64,000 nucleotides of DNA from contig NW_027469122.1 in NCBI RefSeq assembly GCF_051020765.1, positions 1 through 64,000 on the forward strand. The letters are read 5' to 3'. Positions within the stretch are counted from its first letter, which is position 1; every line of letters begins with the position of its first letter. Both the position numbers and the translations under genes were made by a program. The DNA is from Lasioglossum baleicum. Its lineage: Eukaryota > Arthropoda > Insecta > Hymenoptera > Halictidae. Positions 45,662-58,946 of the stretch are shown here, in pieces. Below the pieces are notes generated by a model. That model worked only from the letters and a program-made list of their open reading frames with translations. It was not told the DNA's origin and did no database searches.

Positions 45662-46608
45662 ATGCATGCGCATAAGTTAAATTACCTGCATACCGCCGTT
45701 TCCTCAAACTGTGTGTTCATAACTGGCACTAGGAGGATCGCAGTGCCACCACTGCGAGGAGGCCCAGGGCTCTGCGCGGCATACGCTGGAAGAATGTCCA
45801 GCGTGGTCGGCACCGCGCAGAGACCTAAGGGGCTTTATTGGGATGGACCTCCCGTTGCCGGTCGTGGTCGACCACATGATCGGCAGCGAGAGGTCAAGAG
45901 CAGCGATTGCCTCCTTCTGCGAGATTGTGATAACGCAGAAGGAGGCAGCGGAGAGGGAGAGGGAAGCCGACCCGCTCTCCGCCAGGAGGCTAGCATGGGC
46001 GGGGCAACCCCGACGAGGCCGACGGCCCCCGTAAGGGGCCGCAGACGTAATGGCGGCGGTGGTACTACTTAGTACTTCCACCGCCGCCAAGGGGGGCTGG
46101 CCGTTATGGCGCCCCCGAGGTGGACAGGTCGCGGGGGGCGAGGTGGAGCAATAATCCCCTCCCCCCTCTCTACAAAGATGCGACCTGTCGGTCGACCCCC
46201 CTCCTTTTATTTTATAATATTTCATTTTACTCTATATTATAAATTTTATCTTTATCTTTTATTACCCTTTATTTTGCCCCCCTTCTTATGTTTGTTGTGT
46301 TTTGTCCATTGTATTTATTTACTTATTATTATTTATTTATTTAATGACTTTTATTTTATCTATTTTATCTATACACCCTTTCATTTACTGATTTTATCTT
46401 TTATTTTATCATATTTTTAAGTTTTAGGCGGGTTGACCAGGGGGGTGGGACGGGGGGAGGGGACAGACGCGAGCCAGAACTCGCCTCTGTCCCCTCCTTG
46501 TCGCGTGCGGAAAAAAATACAATGCAGCGTGTACGAGTATTTGCACATGTATAAAAATCGGATTGCGCGGTAACAAAAATTCTAAATTATACAGCACAAG
46601 TTGTAGCA
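45662..46608 (+). repeat. Monomer 46 (947 bp)
   Basis: Ser to Trp (gcatgggcgg) marker shared only with monomer 59; private ggggctttatt. Confidence 0.95.
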
Positions 46609-47554
46609 ATGCATGCGCATAAGTTAAATTACCTGCATACCGCCGTTTCCTCAAACTGTGTGATCATAACTGGCACTAGGAGGGTCGCAGTGCCACCACT
46701 GCGAGGAGGCCCAGGACTCTGCGCGGCATACGCTGGAAGAATGTCCAGCGTGGTCGGCACCGCGCAGAGACCTAAGGGGCGTTATTGGGATGGACCTCTC
46801 GTTGCCGGTCGTGGTCGACCACATGATCGGCAGCGAGAGGTCAAGAGCAGCGTTTGCCACCTTCTGCGAGATTGTGATAACGCAGAAGGAGGCAGCGGAG
46901 AGGGAGAGGGAAGCCGACCCGCTCTCCGCCAGGAGGCTAGCATCGGCGGGGCAACCCCGACGAGGCCGACGGCCCCCGTAAGGGGCCGCAGACGTAATGG
47001 CGGCGGTGGTACTACTTAGTACTTCCACCGCCGCCAAGGGGGGCTGGCCGTTAAGGCGCCCCCGAGGTGGACAGGTCGCGGGGGGCGAGGTGGAGCAATA
47101 ATCCCCTCCCCCCCTCTACTAAGATGCGACCTGCCGGTGGACCCCCCTCCTTTTATTTTATAATATTTCATTTTACTCTATATTATAAATTTTATCTTTA
47201 TCTTTTATTCCCCATTATTTTGCCCCCCTTCTTATGTTTGTTGTGATTTGTCCATTGTATGTATTTACTTATTATTATTTATTTATTTATTGACTTTTAT
47301 TTTATCTATTTTATCTATACACCTTTTCATTTACTGATTTTATCTTTTATTTTATCATATTTTTAAGTTTTATGGGGGACGACCAGGGGGGTGGGACGGG
47401 GGGCGGGGACAGACGCGTGCCGTAACTCGCCTCTGTCCCCTCCTTGTCGCGTGCGGAAAAAAATACAATGCAGCGTGTACGGGTATTTGCACATGTATAA
47501 AAATCGGATGGCGCGGTAACAAAAATTCAAAATTATACAGCACAGGTTGCAGCA
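46609..47554 (+). repeat. Monomer 47 (946 bp)
   Basis: gtgatcataac and gagggtcgcag with AFATF; these markers are shared with monomer 61. Confidence 0.95.
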
Positions 47555-48500
47555 ATGCATGCGCATAAGTTAAATTACCTGCGACCGCCGTTTCCTCAAA
47601 CTGTGTGTTCATAACTGGCACTAGGAGGATCGCAGTGCCACCACTGCGAGGAGGCCCAGGACTCTGCGCGGCATACGCTGGAAGAATGTCCAGCGTGGTC
47701 GGCACCGCGCAGAGACCTAAGGGGCGTTATTGGGATGGACCTCCCGTTGCCGGTCGTGGTCGACCACATGATCGGCAGCGAGAGGTCAAGAGCAGCGATT
47801 GCCTCCTTCTGCGAGATTGTGATAACGCAGAAGGAGGCAGCGGAGAGGGTGAGGGAAGCCGACCCGCTCTCCGCCAGGAGGCTAGCATCGGCGGGGCAAC
47901 CCCGACGAGGTCGACGGCCCCCGTAAGGGGCCGCAGACGTAATGGCGGCGGTGGTACTACTTAGTACTTCCACCGCCGCCAAGGGGGGCTGGCCGTTATG
48001 GCGCCCCCGAGGTGGGCAGGTCGCGGGGGGCGAGGTGGAGCAATAATCCCCTCCCCCCTCTCTACAAAGATGCGACCTGTCGGTCGACCCCCCTCCTTTT
48101 ATTTTATAATATTTCATTTTACTCTATATAATAAATTTTATCTTTATCTTTTATTTCCCTTTATTTTGCCCCCCTTCTTATGTTTGTTGTGTTTTGTCCA
48201 TTGTATTTATTTACTTATTATTATTTATTTATTTAATGACTTTTATTTTATCTATTTTATCTATACACCCTTTCATTTACTGATTTTATCTTTTATTTTA
48301 TCATATTTTTAAGTTTTATGGGGGTTGACCAGGGGGGTGGGACGGGGGGAGGGGACAGACGCGTGCCGGAACTCGCCTCTGTCCCCTCCTTGTCGCGTGC
48401 GGAAAAAAATACAATGCAGCGTGTACGAGTATTTGCACATGTATAAAAATCGGATGGCGCGGTAACAAAAATTCTAAATTATACAGCACAGGTTGCAGCA
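47555..48500 (+). repeat. Monomer 48 (946 bp)
   Basis: Leader has a small deletion (cctgcgaccgccg). Otherwise a copy of monomer 43 at about +4726 bp. Confidence 0.95.
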
Positions 48501-49441
48501 ATGCATGCGCATAAGTTAAATTACCTGCATACCTCCGTTTCCTCAAACTGTGTGTTCATAACTGGCACTAGGAGGATCGCAGTGCCACCACTGCGAGGAG
48601 GCCCAGGACTCTGCGCGGCATACGCTGGAAGAATGTCCAGCGTGGTCGGCACCGCGCAGAGACCTAAGGGGCGTTATTGGGATGGACCTCCCGTTGCCGG
48701 TCGTGGTCGACCACATGATCGGCAGCGAGAGGTCAAGAGCAGCGATTGCCTCCTTCTGCGAGATTGTGATAACGCAGAAGGAGGCAGCGGAGAGGGTGAG
48801 GGAAGCCGACCCGCTCTCCGCCAGGAGGCTAGCATCGGCGGGGCAACCCCGACGAGGACGACGGCCCCCGTAAGGGGCCGCAGACGTAATGGCGGCGGTG
48901 GTACTACTTAGTACTTCCACCGCCGCCAAGGGGGGCTGGCCGTTAAGACGCCCCCGAGGAGGACATGTCGCGGGGGGCGGGGTGGAGCAATAATCCCCCC
49001 CCCTCTACAAAGATGCGACCTGCCGGTCGACCCCCCTCCTTTTATTTTATAATATTTCATTTTACTCTATTATAAATTTTATCTTTATCTTTTATTCCCC
49101 TTTAGTTTGCCTCCCTTCTTATGTTTGTTGTGTTTTGTCCATTGTATTTATTTACTTATTATTATTTATTTATTTATTGACTTTTATTTTATCTATTTTA
49201 TCTATACACCTTTTCATTTACTGATTTTATCTTTTATTTTATCATATTTTTAAGTTTTATGGGGGATGACCAGGGGGGTGGGACGGGGGGCGGGGACAGA
49301 CGCGTGCCGGAACTCGCCTCTGTCCCCTCCTTGTCGCGTGCGGAAAAAAATACAATGCAGCGTGTACGAGTATTTGCACATGTATAAAAATCGGATGGCG
49401 CGGTAACAAAAATTCTAAATTATACAGCACAGGTTGCAGCA
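48501..49441 (+). repeat. Monomer 49 (941 bp)
   Basis: Copy of monomer 44 at +4725 bp. Confidence 0.95.
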
Positions 49442-50385
49442 ATGCATGCGCATAAGTTAAATTACCTGCATACTTCCGTTTCCTCAAACTGTGTGTTCAT
49501 AACTGGCACTAGGAGGATCGAAGTGCCACCACTGCGAGGAGGCCCAGGACTCTGCCCGGCATACGCTGGAAGAATGTCCAGCGTGGTCGGCACCGCGCAG
49601 AGACCTAAGGGGCGTTATTGGGATGGACCTCCCGTTGCCGGTCGTGGTCGACCACATGATCGGCAGCGAGAGGTCAAGTGCAGCGATTGCCTCCTTCTGC
49701 GAGATTGTGATAACGCAGAAGGAGGCAGCGGAGAGGGTGAGGGAAGCCGACCCGCTCTCCGCCAGGAGGCTAGCATCGGCGGGGCAACCCCGACGAGGCC
49801 GACGGCCCCCGTAAGGGGCCGCAGACGTAATGGCGGCGGTGGTACTACTTAGTACTTCCACCGCCGCCAAGGGGGGCTGGCCGTTAAGGCGCCCCCGAGG
49901 TGGACAGGTCGCGGGTGCGAGGTGGAGCAATAATCCCCTCCCCCCCTCTACTAAGATGCGACCTGCCGGTGGACCCCCCTCCTTTTATTTTATAATATTT
50001 CATTTTACTCTATATTATAAATTTTATCTTTATCTTTTATTCCCCATTATTTTGCCCCCCTTCTTATGTTTGTTGTGATTTGTCCATTGTATGTATTTAC
50101 TTATTATTATTTATTTATTTATTGACTTTTATTTTATCTATTTTATCTATACACCTTTTCATTTACTGATTTTATCTTTTATTTTATCATATTTTTAAGT
50201 TTTATGGGGGATGACCAGGGGGTGGGACGGGGGGCGGGGACAGACGCGTGCCGGAACTCGCCTCTGTCCCCTCCTTGTCGCGTGCGGAAAAAAATACAAT
50301 GCAGCGTGTACGAGTATTTGCACATGTATAAAAATCGGATGGCGCGGTAACAAAAATTCTAAATTATACAGCACAGGTTGCAGCA
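49442..50385 (+). repeat. Monomer 50 (944 bp)
   Basis: Copy of monomer 45 at +4725 bp, with one G lost from the G-run after accag. Confidence 0.95.
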
Positions 50386-51330
50386 ATGCATGCGCATAAG
50401 TTAAATTACCTGCATACTTCCGTTTCCTCAAACTGTGTGTTCATAACTGGCACTAGGAGGATCGAAGTGCCACCACTGCGAGGAGGCCCAGGACTCTGCC
50501 CGGCATACGCTGGAAGAATGTCCAGCGTGGTCGGCACCGCGCAGAGACCTAAGGGGCGTTATTGGGATGGACCTCCCGTTGCCGGTCGTGGTCGACCACA
50601 TGATCGGCAGCGAGAGGTCAAGTGCAGCGATTGCCTCCTTCTGCGAGATTGTGATAACGCAGAAGGAGGCAGCGGAGAGGGTGAGGGAAGCCGACCCGCT
50701 CTCCGCCAGGAGGCTAGCATCGGCGGGGCAACCCCGACGAGGCCGACGGCCCCCGTAAGGGGCCGCAGACGTAATGGCGGCGGTGGTACTACTTAGTACT
50801 TCCACCGCCGCCAAGGGGGGCTGGCCGTTAAGGCGCCCCCGAGGTGGACAGGTCGCGGGGGCGAGGTGGAGCAATAATCCCCTCCACCCCTCTACAAAGA
50901 TGCGACCTGCCGGTCGACCACCCTCCTTTTATTTTATAATATTTCATTTTACTCTATATTATAAATTTTATCTTTATCTTTTATTACCCTTTATTTTGCC
51001 CCCCTTCTTATGTTTGTTGTGTTTTGTCCATTGTATTTATTTACTTATTATTATTTATTTAATTAATGACTTTTATTTCATCTATTTTATCTATACACCC
51101 TTTCATTTACTGATTTTATCTTTTATTTTATCATATTTTTAAGTTCTATGCGGGTTGACCAGGGGGGTGGGACGGGGGGAGGGGACAGACGCGAGCCAGA
51201 ACTCGCCTCTGTCCCCTCCTTGTCGCGTGCGGAAAAAAATAAAATGCAGCGTGTACGAGTATTTGCACATGTATAAAAATCGGATCGTGCGGTAACAAAA
51301 ATTCTAACTTATACAGCACAAGTTGCAGCA
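50386..51330 (+). repeat. Monomer 51 (945 bp)
   Basis: SSAAI class. Counterpart of monomer 24 at +28635 bp. Confidence 0.95.
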
Positions 51331-52271
51331 ATGCATGCGCTTAAGTTAAATTACCTGCATACCGCCGTTTCCTCAAACTGTGTGTTCATAAATGGCACTG
51401 GGAGGATTGCAGTGCCACCACTGCGAGGAGGCCCAGGACTCTGCGCGGCATACGCTGGAAGAATGTCCAGCGTGGTCGGCACCGCGCAGAGACCTAAGGG
51501 GCGTTATTGGGATCGACCTCCCGTTGCCGGTCGTGGTCGACCACATGATCGGCAGCGAGAGGTCAAGAGCAGTGATTGCCTCCTTCTGCGAGATTGTGAT
51601 AACGCAGAAGGAGGCAGCGGAGAGGGAAGCCGACCCGCTTTCCGCCAGGAGGCTAGCATCGGCGGGGCAACCCCGACGAGGCCGACGGCCCCCGTAAGGG
51701 GCCGCAGACGTAATGGCGGCGGTGGTACTACTTAGTACTTCCACCGCCGCCAAGGGGGGCTGGCCGTTAAGGCGCCACCGAGGTGGACAGGTCGCGGGGG
51801 CGAGGTGGAGCAATAATCCCCTCCCCCCCTCTCTACAAAGATGCGACCTGTCGGTCGACCCCCCTCCTTTTATTTTATAATATTTCATTTTACTCTATAT
51901 TATAAATTTTATCTTTATCTTTTATTCCCCTTTATTTTGCCCCCCTTCTTATGTTTGTTGTGTTTTGTCCATTGTATTTATTTACTTATTATTATTTATT
52001 TATTTAATGACTTTTATTTTATCTATTTTATCTATACACCCTTTCATTTACTGATTTTATCTTTTATTTTATCATATTTTTAAGTTTTATGCGGGTTGAC
52101 CAGGGGAGTGGGACGGGGGGAGGGGACAGACGCGTGCCGGAACTCGCCTCTGTCCCCTCCTTGTCGCGTGCGGAAAAAAATACAATGCAGCGTGTACGAG
52201 TATTTGCACATGTATAAAAATCGGATGGCGCGGTAACAAAAATTCAAAATTATACAGCACAGGTTGCAGCA
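51331..52271 (+). repeat. Monomer 52 (941 bp), ATG class
   Basis: Counterpart of monomer 25 at +28635 bp, lacking its ctccttctattt marker. Confidence 0.95.
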
Positions 52272-53218
52272 ATGCATGCGCATAAGTTAAATTACCTGCA
52301 TACCGCCGTTTCCTCAAACTGTGTGTTCATAACTGGCACTAGGAGGATCGCAGTGCCACCACTGCGAGGAGGCCCAGGACTCTGCGCGGCATACGCTGGA
52401 AGAATGTCCAGCGTGGTCGGCACCGCGCAGAGACCTAAGGGGCGTTATTGGGATGGACCTCCCGTTGCCGGTCGTGGTCGACCACATGATCGGCAGCGAG
52501 AGGTCAAGAGCAGCGATTGCCTCCTTCTGCGAGATTGTGATAACGCAGAAGGAGGCAGCGGAGAGGGTGAGGGAAGCCGACCCGCTCTCCGCCAGGAGGC
52601 TAGCATCGGCGGGGCAACCCCGACGAGGTCGACGGCCCCCGTAAGGGGCCGCAGACGTAATGGCGGCGGTGGTACTACTTAGTACTTCCACCGCCGCCAA
52701 GGGGGACTGGCCGTTATGGCGCCCCCGAGGTGGACAGGTCGCGGGGGCCGAGGTGGAGCAATAATCCCCTCCCCCCTCTCTACAAAGATGCGACCTGTCG
52801 GTCGACCCCCCTCCTTTTATTTTATAATATTTCATTTTATTCTATATAATAAATTTTATCTTTATCTTTTATTTCCCTTTATTTTGCCCCCCTTCTTATG
52901 TTTGTTGTGTTTTGTCCATTGTATTTATTTACTTATTATTATTTATTTATTTAATGACTTTTATTTTATCTATTTTATCTATACACCCTTTCATTTACTG
53001 ATTTTATCTTTTATTTTATCATATTTTTAAGTTTTATGGGGGTTGACCAGGGGGGTGGGACGGGGGGAGGGGACAGACGCGTGCCGGAACTCGCCTCTGT
53101 CCCCTCCTTGTCGCGTGCGGAAAAAAATACAATGCAGCGTGTACGAGTATTTGCACATGTATAAAAATCGGATGGCGCGGTAACAAAAATTCTAAATTAT
53201 ACAGCACAGGTTGCAGCA
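52272..53218 (+). repeat. Monomer 53 (947 bp)
   Basis: Counterpart of monomer 26 at +28635 bp; private gggggactggcc. Confidence 0.95.
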
Positions 53219-54184
53219 ATGCATGCGCATAAGTTAAATTACCTGCATACCTCCGTTTCCTCAAACTGTGTGTTCATAACTGGCACTAGGAGGATCGCAG
53301 TGCCACCACTGCGAGGAGGCCCAGGACTCTGCGCGGCATACGCTGGAAGAATGTCCAGCGTGGTCGGCACCGCGCAGAGACCTAAGGGGCGATATTGGGA
53401 TGGACCTCTCGTTGCCGGTCGTGGTCGACCACATGATCGGCAGGGAGAGGTCAAGAGCAGCGTTTGCCTCCTTCTGCGAGATTGTGATAACGCAGAAGGA
53501 GGCAGCGGAGAGGGAGAGGGAAGCCGACCCCCTCTCCACCAGGAGGCTAGCAACGGCGGGGCAACCCCGACGAGGCCGACGCCCCCCTGTAAGGGGCCGC
53601 AGACGTAATGGCGGCGGTGGGACTACTTAGTACTTCCACCGCCGCCAAGGGGGGCTTTCCGTTAAGGCGCCCCCGGGGTGGGCAAGTCGCGGGGGGTGAG
53701 GGGGAGCAATAATCCCCTCCCCCCCTCTACAAAGCTGCGACCTGCCGGTCGACCCCCTCCTTTTATTTTATAATATTTCATTTTATTCTATATATATATT
53801 TTATATTCTATATTATAAATTTTATCTTTATTTTTTATTCCCCTTTATTTTGCCCCCCTTCTTATGTTTGTTGCGTTTTGTCCATTGTATTTATTTACTT
53901 ATTATTATTTATTTATTTATTGACTTTTATGTTATCTATTTTATCTATACACGTTTTCATTTATTGATTTTATCTTTTATTTTATCATATTTTTAAGTTT
54001 TATGCGGGTCGACCAGAGGGGTGGGACGGGGGGAGGGGACAGACACGAGCCGGAACTCGCCTCTGTCCCCTCCTTGTCGCGTGCGGAAAAAAATACAATG
54101 CAGCGTGTACGAGTATTTGCACATGTATAAAAATCGGATGGCGCGGTAACAAAAATTCTAAATTATACAGCACAAGTTGCAGCA
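53219..54184 (+). repeat. Monomer 54 (966 bp), chimera into the long subfamily
   Basis: The first ~170 bp match the monomer 27/44 class; from ggggcgatattggg onward it matches long monomer 64. Private Ser to Arg (ggcagggagagg). Confidence 0.95.
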
Positions 54185-55144
54185 ATGCATGCGCATTAGT
54201 TAAATTACCTGCATACCGCCGTTTCCTCAAACTGTGTGTTCATAACTGGCAATGGGAGGATCGCAGTGCCACCACTGCGAGGAGGCCCAGGAGTCTGCGC
54301 GGAATACGCTGGAAAATGTCCAGCGTGGTCGGCAGCGCGCAGAGACCTAAGGGGCGTTATTGGGATGGACCTCTTGTTGCCGGTCGTGGTCGACCACATG
54401 ATCGGCAGCGAGAGGTCAAGAGCAGCGTTTGCCTCCTTCTGCGAGATTGTGATAACGCAGAACGAGGCAGCGGAGAGGGAGAGGGAAGCCGACCCCCTCT
54501 CCACCAGGAGGCTAGCATCGGCGGGGCAACCCCCACGAGGCCGACGGCCCCCTGTAAGGGGCCGCAGACGTAATGGCGGCGGTGGGACTACTTAGTACTT
54601 CAGCCACCGCCAAGGGGGGCTGGCCGTTAAGGCGCCCCCGGGGTGGGCAGGTCGCGGGGGGCGAGGTGGAGCAATAATCCTCCCCTCTACAAAGATGCGA
54701 CCTGCCGGTCGACGCCCCTCCTTTTATTTTATAATATTTCATATTATTCTATATGTATTTTATATTCTATATTATAAATTTTATCTTTATCTTTTCTTCC
54801 CCTTTATTTTGCCCCCCCTTCTTATGTTTGTTGTGTTTTGTCCATTGTATTTATTTACTTATTATTATTTATTTATTTATTGACTTTTATTTTATCTATT
54901 TTATCTATACACGTTTTCATTTATTGATTTTATCTTTTAGTTTATCATATTTTTAAGTTGTATGCGGGTCGACCAGGGGGGTGGGACGGGGGGAGGGGAC
55001 AGTCACGAGCCGGAACTCGCCTCTGTCCCCTCCTTGTCGCGTGCGGAAAAAAATAGAATGCAGCGTGTACGAGTATTTGCACATGTATAAAAATCGGATG
55101 GCGCGGTAACAAAAATTCTAAATTATACAGCACAAGTTGCAGCA
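54185..55144 (+). repeat. Monomer 55 (960 bp), relic frameshifted
   Basis: A one-base deletion near 54313 (ctggaaaatg) shifts the relic frame just before the last finger cysteine. It also has gcattagtt and catattattctatatg in its spacer. Confidence 0.95.
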
Positions 55145-56105
55145 ATGGATGCGCATAAGTTAAATTACCTGCATACCGCCGTTTCCTCAAACTGTGTGTT
55201 CATAACTGGCACTGGGAGGATCGCAGTGTCACCACTGCGAGGAGGCCCAGGACTCTGCGCGGCATACGCTGGAAGAATGTCCAGCGTGGTCGGCACCCCG
55301 CAGAGACCTAAGGGGCGTTATTGGGATGGACCTCTCGTTGCCGGTCGTGGTCGACCACATGATCGGCAGCGAGAGGTCAAGAGCAGCGTTTGCCTCCTTC
55401 TGCGAGATTGTGATAACGCAGAAGGAGGCAGCGGAGAGGGAGGGGGAAGCCGACCCCCTCTCCGCCTGGAGGCTAGCATCGGCGGGGCAACCCCCACGAG
55501 GCCGACGGCCCCCTGTAAGGGGCCGCAGACGTAATGGCGGCGGTGGGACTACTTAGTACTTCCGCCACCGCCAAGGGGGGCTGGCCGTTAAGGCGCCCCC
55601 GGGGTGGGCAGGTCGCGGGGGGCGAGGTGGAGCAATAATCCTCCCCTCTACAAAGATGCGACCTGCCGGTCGACGCCCCTCCTTTTATTTTATAATATTT
55701 CATATTATTCTATATGTATTTTATATACTATATTATAAATTTTATCCTTATCTTTTCTTCCCCTTTATTTTGCCCCCCCTTCTTATGTTTGTTGTGTTTT
55801 GTCCATTGTATTTATTTACTTATTATTATTTATTTATTTATTGACTTTTATTTTATCTATTTTATCTATACACGTTTTCATTTATTGATTTTATCTTTTA
55901 GTTTATCATATTTTTAAGTTTTATGCGGGTCGACCAGGGGGGTGGGACGGGGGGAGGGGACAGTCACGAGCCGGAACTCGCCTCTGTCCCCTCCTTGTCG
56001 CGTGCGGAAAAAAATACAATGCAGCGTGTACGAGTATTTGCACATGTATAAAAATCGGATGGTGCGGTAACAAAAATTCTAACTTATACAGCACAAGTTC
56101 CAGCA
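55145..56105 (+). repeat. Monomer 56 (961 bp), long subfamily
   Basis: Start motif atggatgcgc; EREGE and Arg to Trp in the relic. Its spacer pairs with that of monomer 55. Confidence 0.95.
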
Positions 56106-57052
56106 ATGCATGCGCTTCAGTTAAATTACCTGCATACCGCCGTTTCCTCAAACTGTGTGTTCATAACTGGCACTGGGAGGATCGCAGTGCCACCACTGCG
56201 AGGAGGCCCAGGACTCTGCGCGGCATACGCTGGAAGAATGTCCAGAGTGGTCAGCGCCGCGCAGAGACCTAAGGGGCGTTATTGGGATGGACCTCTCGTT
56301 GCCGGTCGTGGTCGACCACATGATCGGCAGCGAGAGGTCAAGAGCAGCGTTTGCCTCCTTCTGCGAGATTGTGATAACGCAGAAGGAGGCAGCGGAGAGG
56401 GAGAGGGAAGCCGACCCGCTCTCCGCCAGGAGGCTAGCATCGGCGGGGCAACCCCGACGAGGCCGACGGCCCCCGTAAGGGGCCGCAGACGTAATGGCGG
56501 CGGTGGTACTACTTAGTACTTCCACCGCCGCCAAGGGGGGCTGGCCGTTAAGGCGCCACCGAGGTGGACAGGTCGCGGGGGCGAGGTGGAGCAATAATCC
56601 CCTCCCCCCCTCTCTACAAAGATGCGACCTGTCGGTCGACCCCCCTCCTTTTATTTTGTAATATTCCATTTTACTCTATATTATAAATTTTATCTTTATC
56701 TTTTATTCCCCATTATTTTGCCCCCCTTCTTATGTTTGTTGTGTTTTGTCCATTGTATTTATTTACTTATTATTATTTATTTATTTAATGACTTTTATTT
56801 TATCTATTTTATCTATACACCCTTTCATTTACTGATTTTATTTTTTATTTTATCATATTTTTAAGTTTTATGCGGGTTGACCAGGGGGGTGGGACGGGGG
56901 GAGGGGACAGACGCGAGCCAGAACTCGCCTCTGTCCCCTCCTTGTCGCGTGCGGAAAAAAATACAATGCAGCGTGTACGAGTATTTGCACATGTATAAAA
57001 ATCGGATTGCGCGGTAACAAAAATTCTAAATTATACAGCACAAGTTGCAGCA
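56106..57052 (+). repeat. Monomer 57 (947 bp)
   Basis: Left half as monomer 40. The right half has ttttgtaatattcc, as in monomers 41 and 58. Confidence 0.95.
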
Positions 57053-57999
57053 ATGCATGCGCATAAGTTAAATTACCTGCATACCGCCGTTTCCTCAAAC
57101 TGTGTGCACATAACTGGCACTAGGAGGATCGCAGTGCCACCACTGCGAGGAGTCCCAGGACTCTGCGCGGCATACGCTGGAAGAATGTCCAGCGTGGTCG
57201 GCACCGCGCAGAGACCTAAGGGGCGTTATTGGGATGGACCTCTCGTTGCCGGTCGTGGTCGACCACATGATCGGCAGCGAGAGGTCAAGAGCAGCGTTTG
57301 CCACCTTCTGCGAGATTGTGATAACGCAGAAGGAGGCAGCGGAGAGGGAGAGGGAAGCCGACCCGCTCTCCGCCAGGAGGCTAGCATCGGCGGGGCAACC
57401 CCGACGAGGCCGACGGCCCCCGTAAGGGGCCGCAGACGTAATGGCGGCGGTGGTACTACTTAGTACTTCCACCGCCGCCAAGGGGGGCTGGCCGTTAAGG
57501 CGCCACCGAGGTGGACAGGTCGCGGGGGCGAGGTGGAGCAATAATCCCCTCCCCCCCTCTCTACAAAGATGCGACCTGTCGGTCGACCCCCCTCCTTTTA
57601 TTTTGTAATATTCCATTTTACTCTATATTATAAATTTTATCTTTATCTTTTATTCCCCATTATTTTGCCCCCCTTCTTATGTTTGTTGTGATTTGTCCAT
57701 TGTATGTATTTACTTATTATTATTTATTTATTTATTGACTTTTATTTTATCTATTTTATCTATACACCTTTTCATTTACTGATTTTATCTTTTATTTTAT
57801 CATATTTTTAAGTTTTATGCGGGTTGACCAGGGGGGTGGGACGGGGGGAGGGGACAGACGCGTGCCGGAACTCGCCTCTGTCCCCTCCTTGTCGCGTGCG
57901 GAAAAAAATACAATGCAGCGTGTACGAGTATTTGCACATGTATAAAAATCGGATGGCGCGGTAACAAAAATTCAAAATTATACAGCACAAGTTCCAGCA
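57053..57999 (+). repeat. Monomer 58 (947 bp)
   Basis: gtgtgcacataac and gaggagtccc with AFATF, so a mix of the monomer 41 and 47 classes. Confidence 0.95.
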
Positions 58000-58946
58000 A
58001 TGCATGCGCATAAGTTAAATTACCTGCATACCGCCGTTTCCTCAAACTGTGTGTTCATAACTGGCACTAGGAGGATCGCAGTGCCACCACTGCGAGGAGG
58101 CCCAGGGCTCTGCGCGGCATACGCTGGAAGAATGTCCAGCGTGGTCGGCACCGCGCAGAGACCTAAGGGGCGTTATTGGGATGGACCTCCCGTTGCCGGT
58201 CGTGGTCGACCACATGATCGGCAGCGAGAGGTCAAGAGCAGCGATTGCCTCCTTCTGCGAGATTGTGATAACGCAGAAGGAGGCAGCGGAGAGGGAGAGG
58301 GAAGCCGACCCGCTCTCCGCCAGGAGGCTAGCATGGGCGGGGCAACCCCGACGAGGCCGACGGCCCCCGTAAGGGGCCGCAGACGTAATGGCGGCGGTGG
58401 TACTACTTAGTACTTCCACCGCCGCCAAGGGGGGCTGGCCGTTATGGCGCCCCCGAGGTGGACAGGTCGCGGGGGGCGAGGTGGAGCAATAATCCCCTCC
58501 CCCCTCTCTACAAAGATGCGACCTGTCGGTCGACCCCCCTCCTTTTATTTTATAATATTTCATTTTACTCTATATTATAAATTTTATCTTTATCTTTTAT
58601 TACCCTTTATTTTGCCCCCCTTCTTATGTTTGTTGTGTTTTGTCCATTGTATTTATTTACTTATTATTATTTATTTATTTAATGACTTTTATTTTATCTA
58701 TTTTATCTATACACCCTTTCATTTACTGATTTTATCTTTTATTTTATCATATTTTTAAGTTTTATGCGGGTTGACCAGGGGGGTGGGACGGGGGGAGGGG
58801 ACAGACGCGAGCCAGAACTCGCCTCTGTCCCCTCCTTGTCGCGTGCGGAAAAAAATACAATGCAGCGTGTACGAGTATTTGCACATGTATAAAAATCGGA
58901 TTGCGCGGTAACAAAAATTCTAAATTATACAGCACAAGTTGTAGCA
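58000..58946 (+). repeat. Monomer 59 (947 bp)
   Basis: Copy of monomer 46 at +12338 bp, including gcatgggcgg. Confidence 0.95.

Larger units (their letters stand above)
42829..50385 (+). repeat. Five-monomer higher-order repeat, offset about 4725 bp
   Basis: Monomers 43-45 correspond to 48-50 at 4726, 4725 and 4725 bp with matching class markers. Confidence 0.75.
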
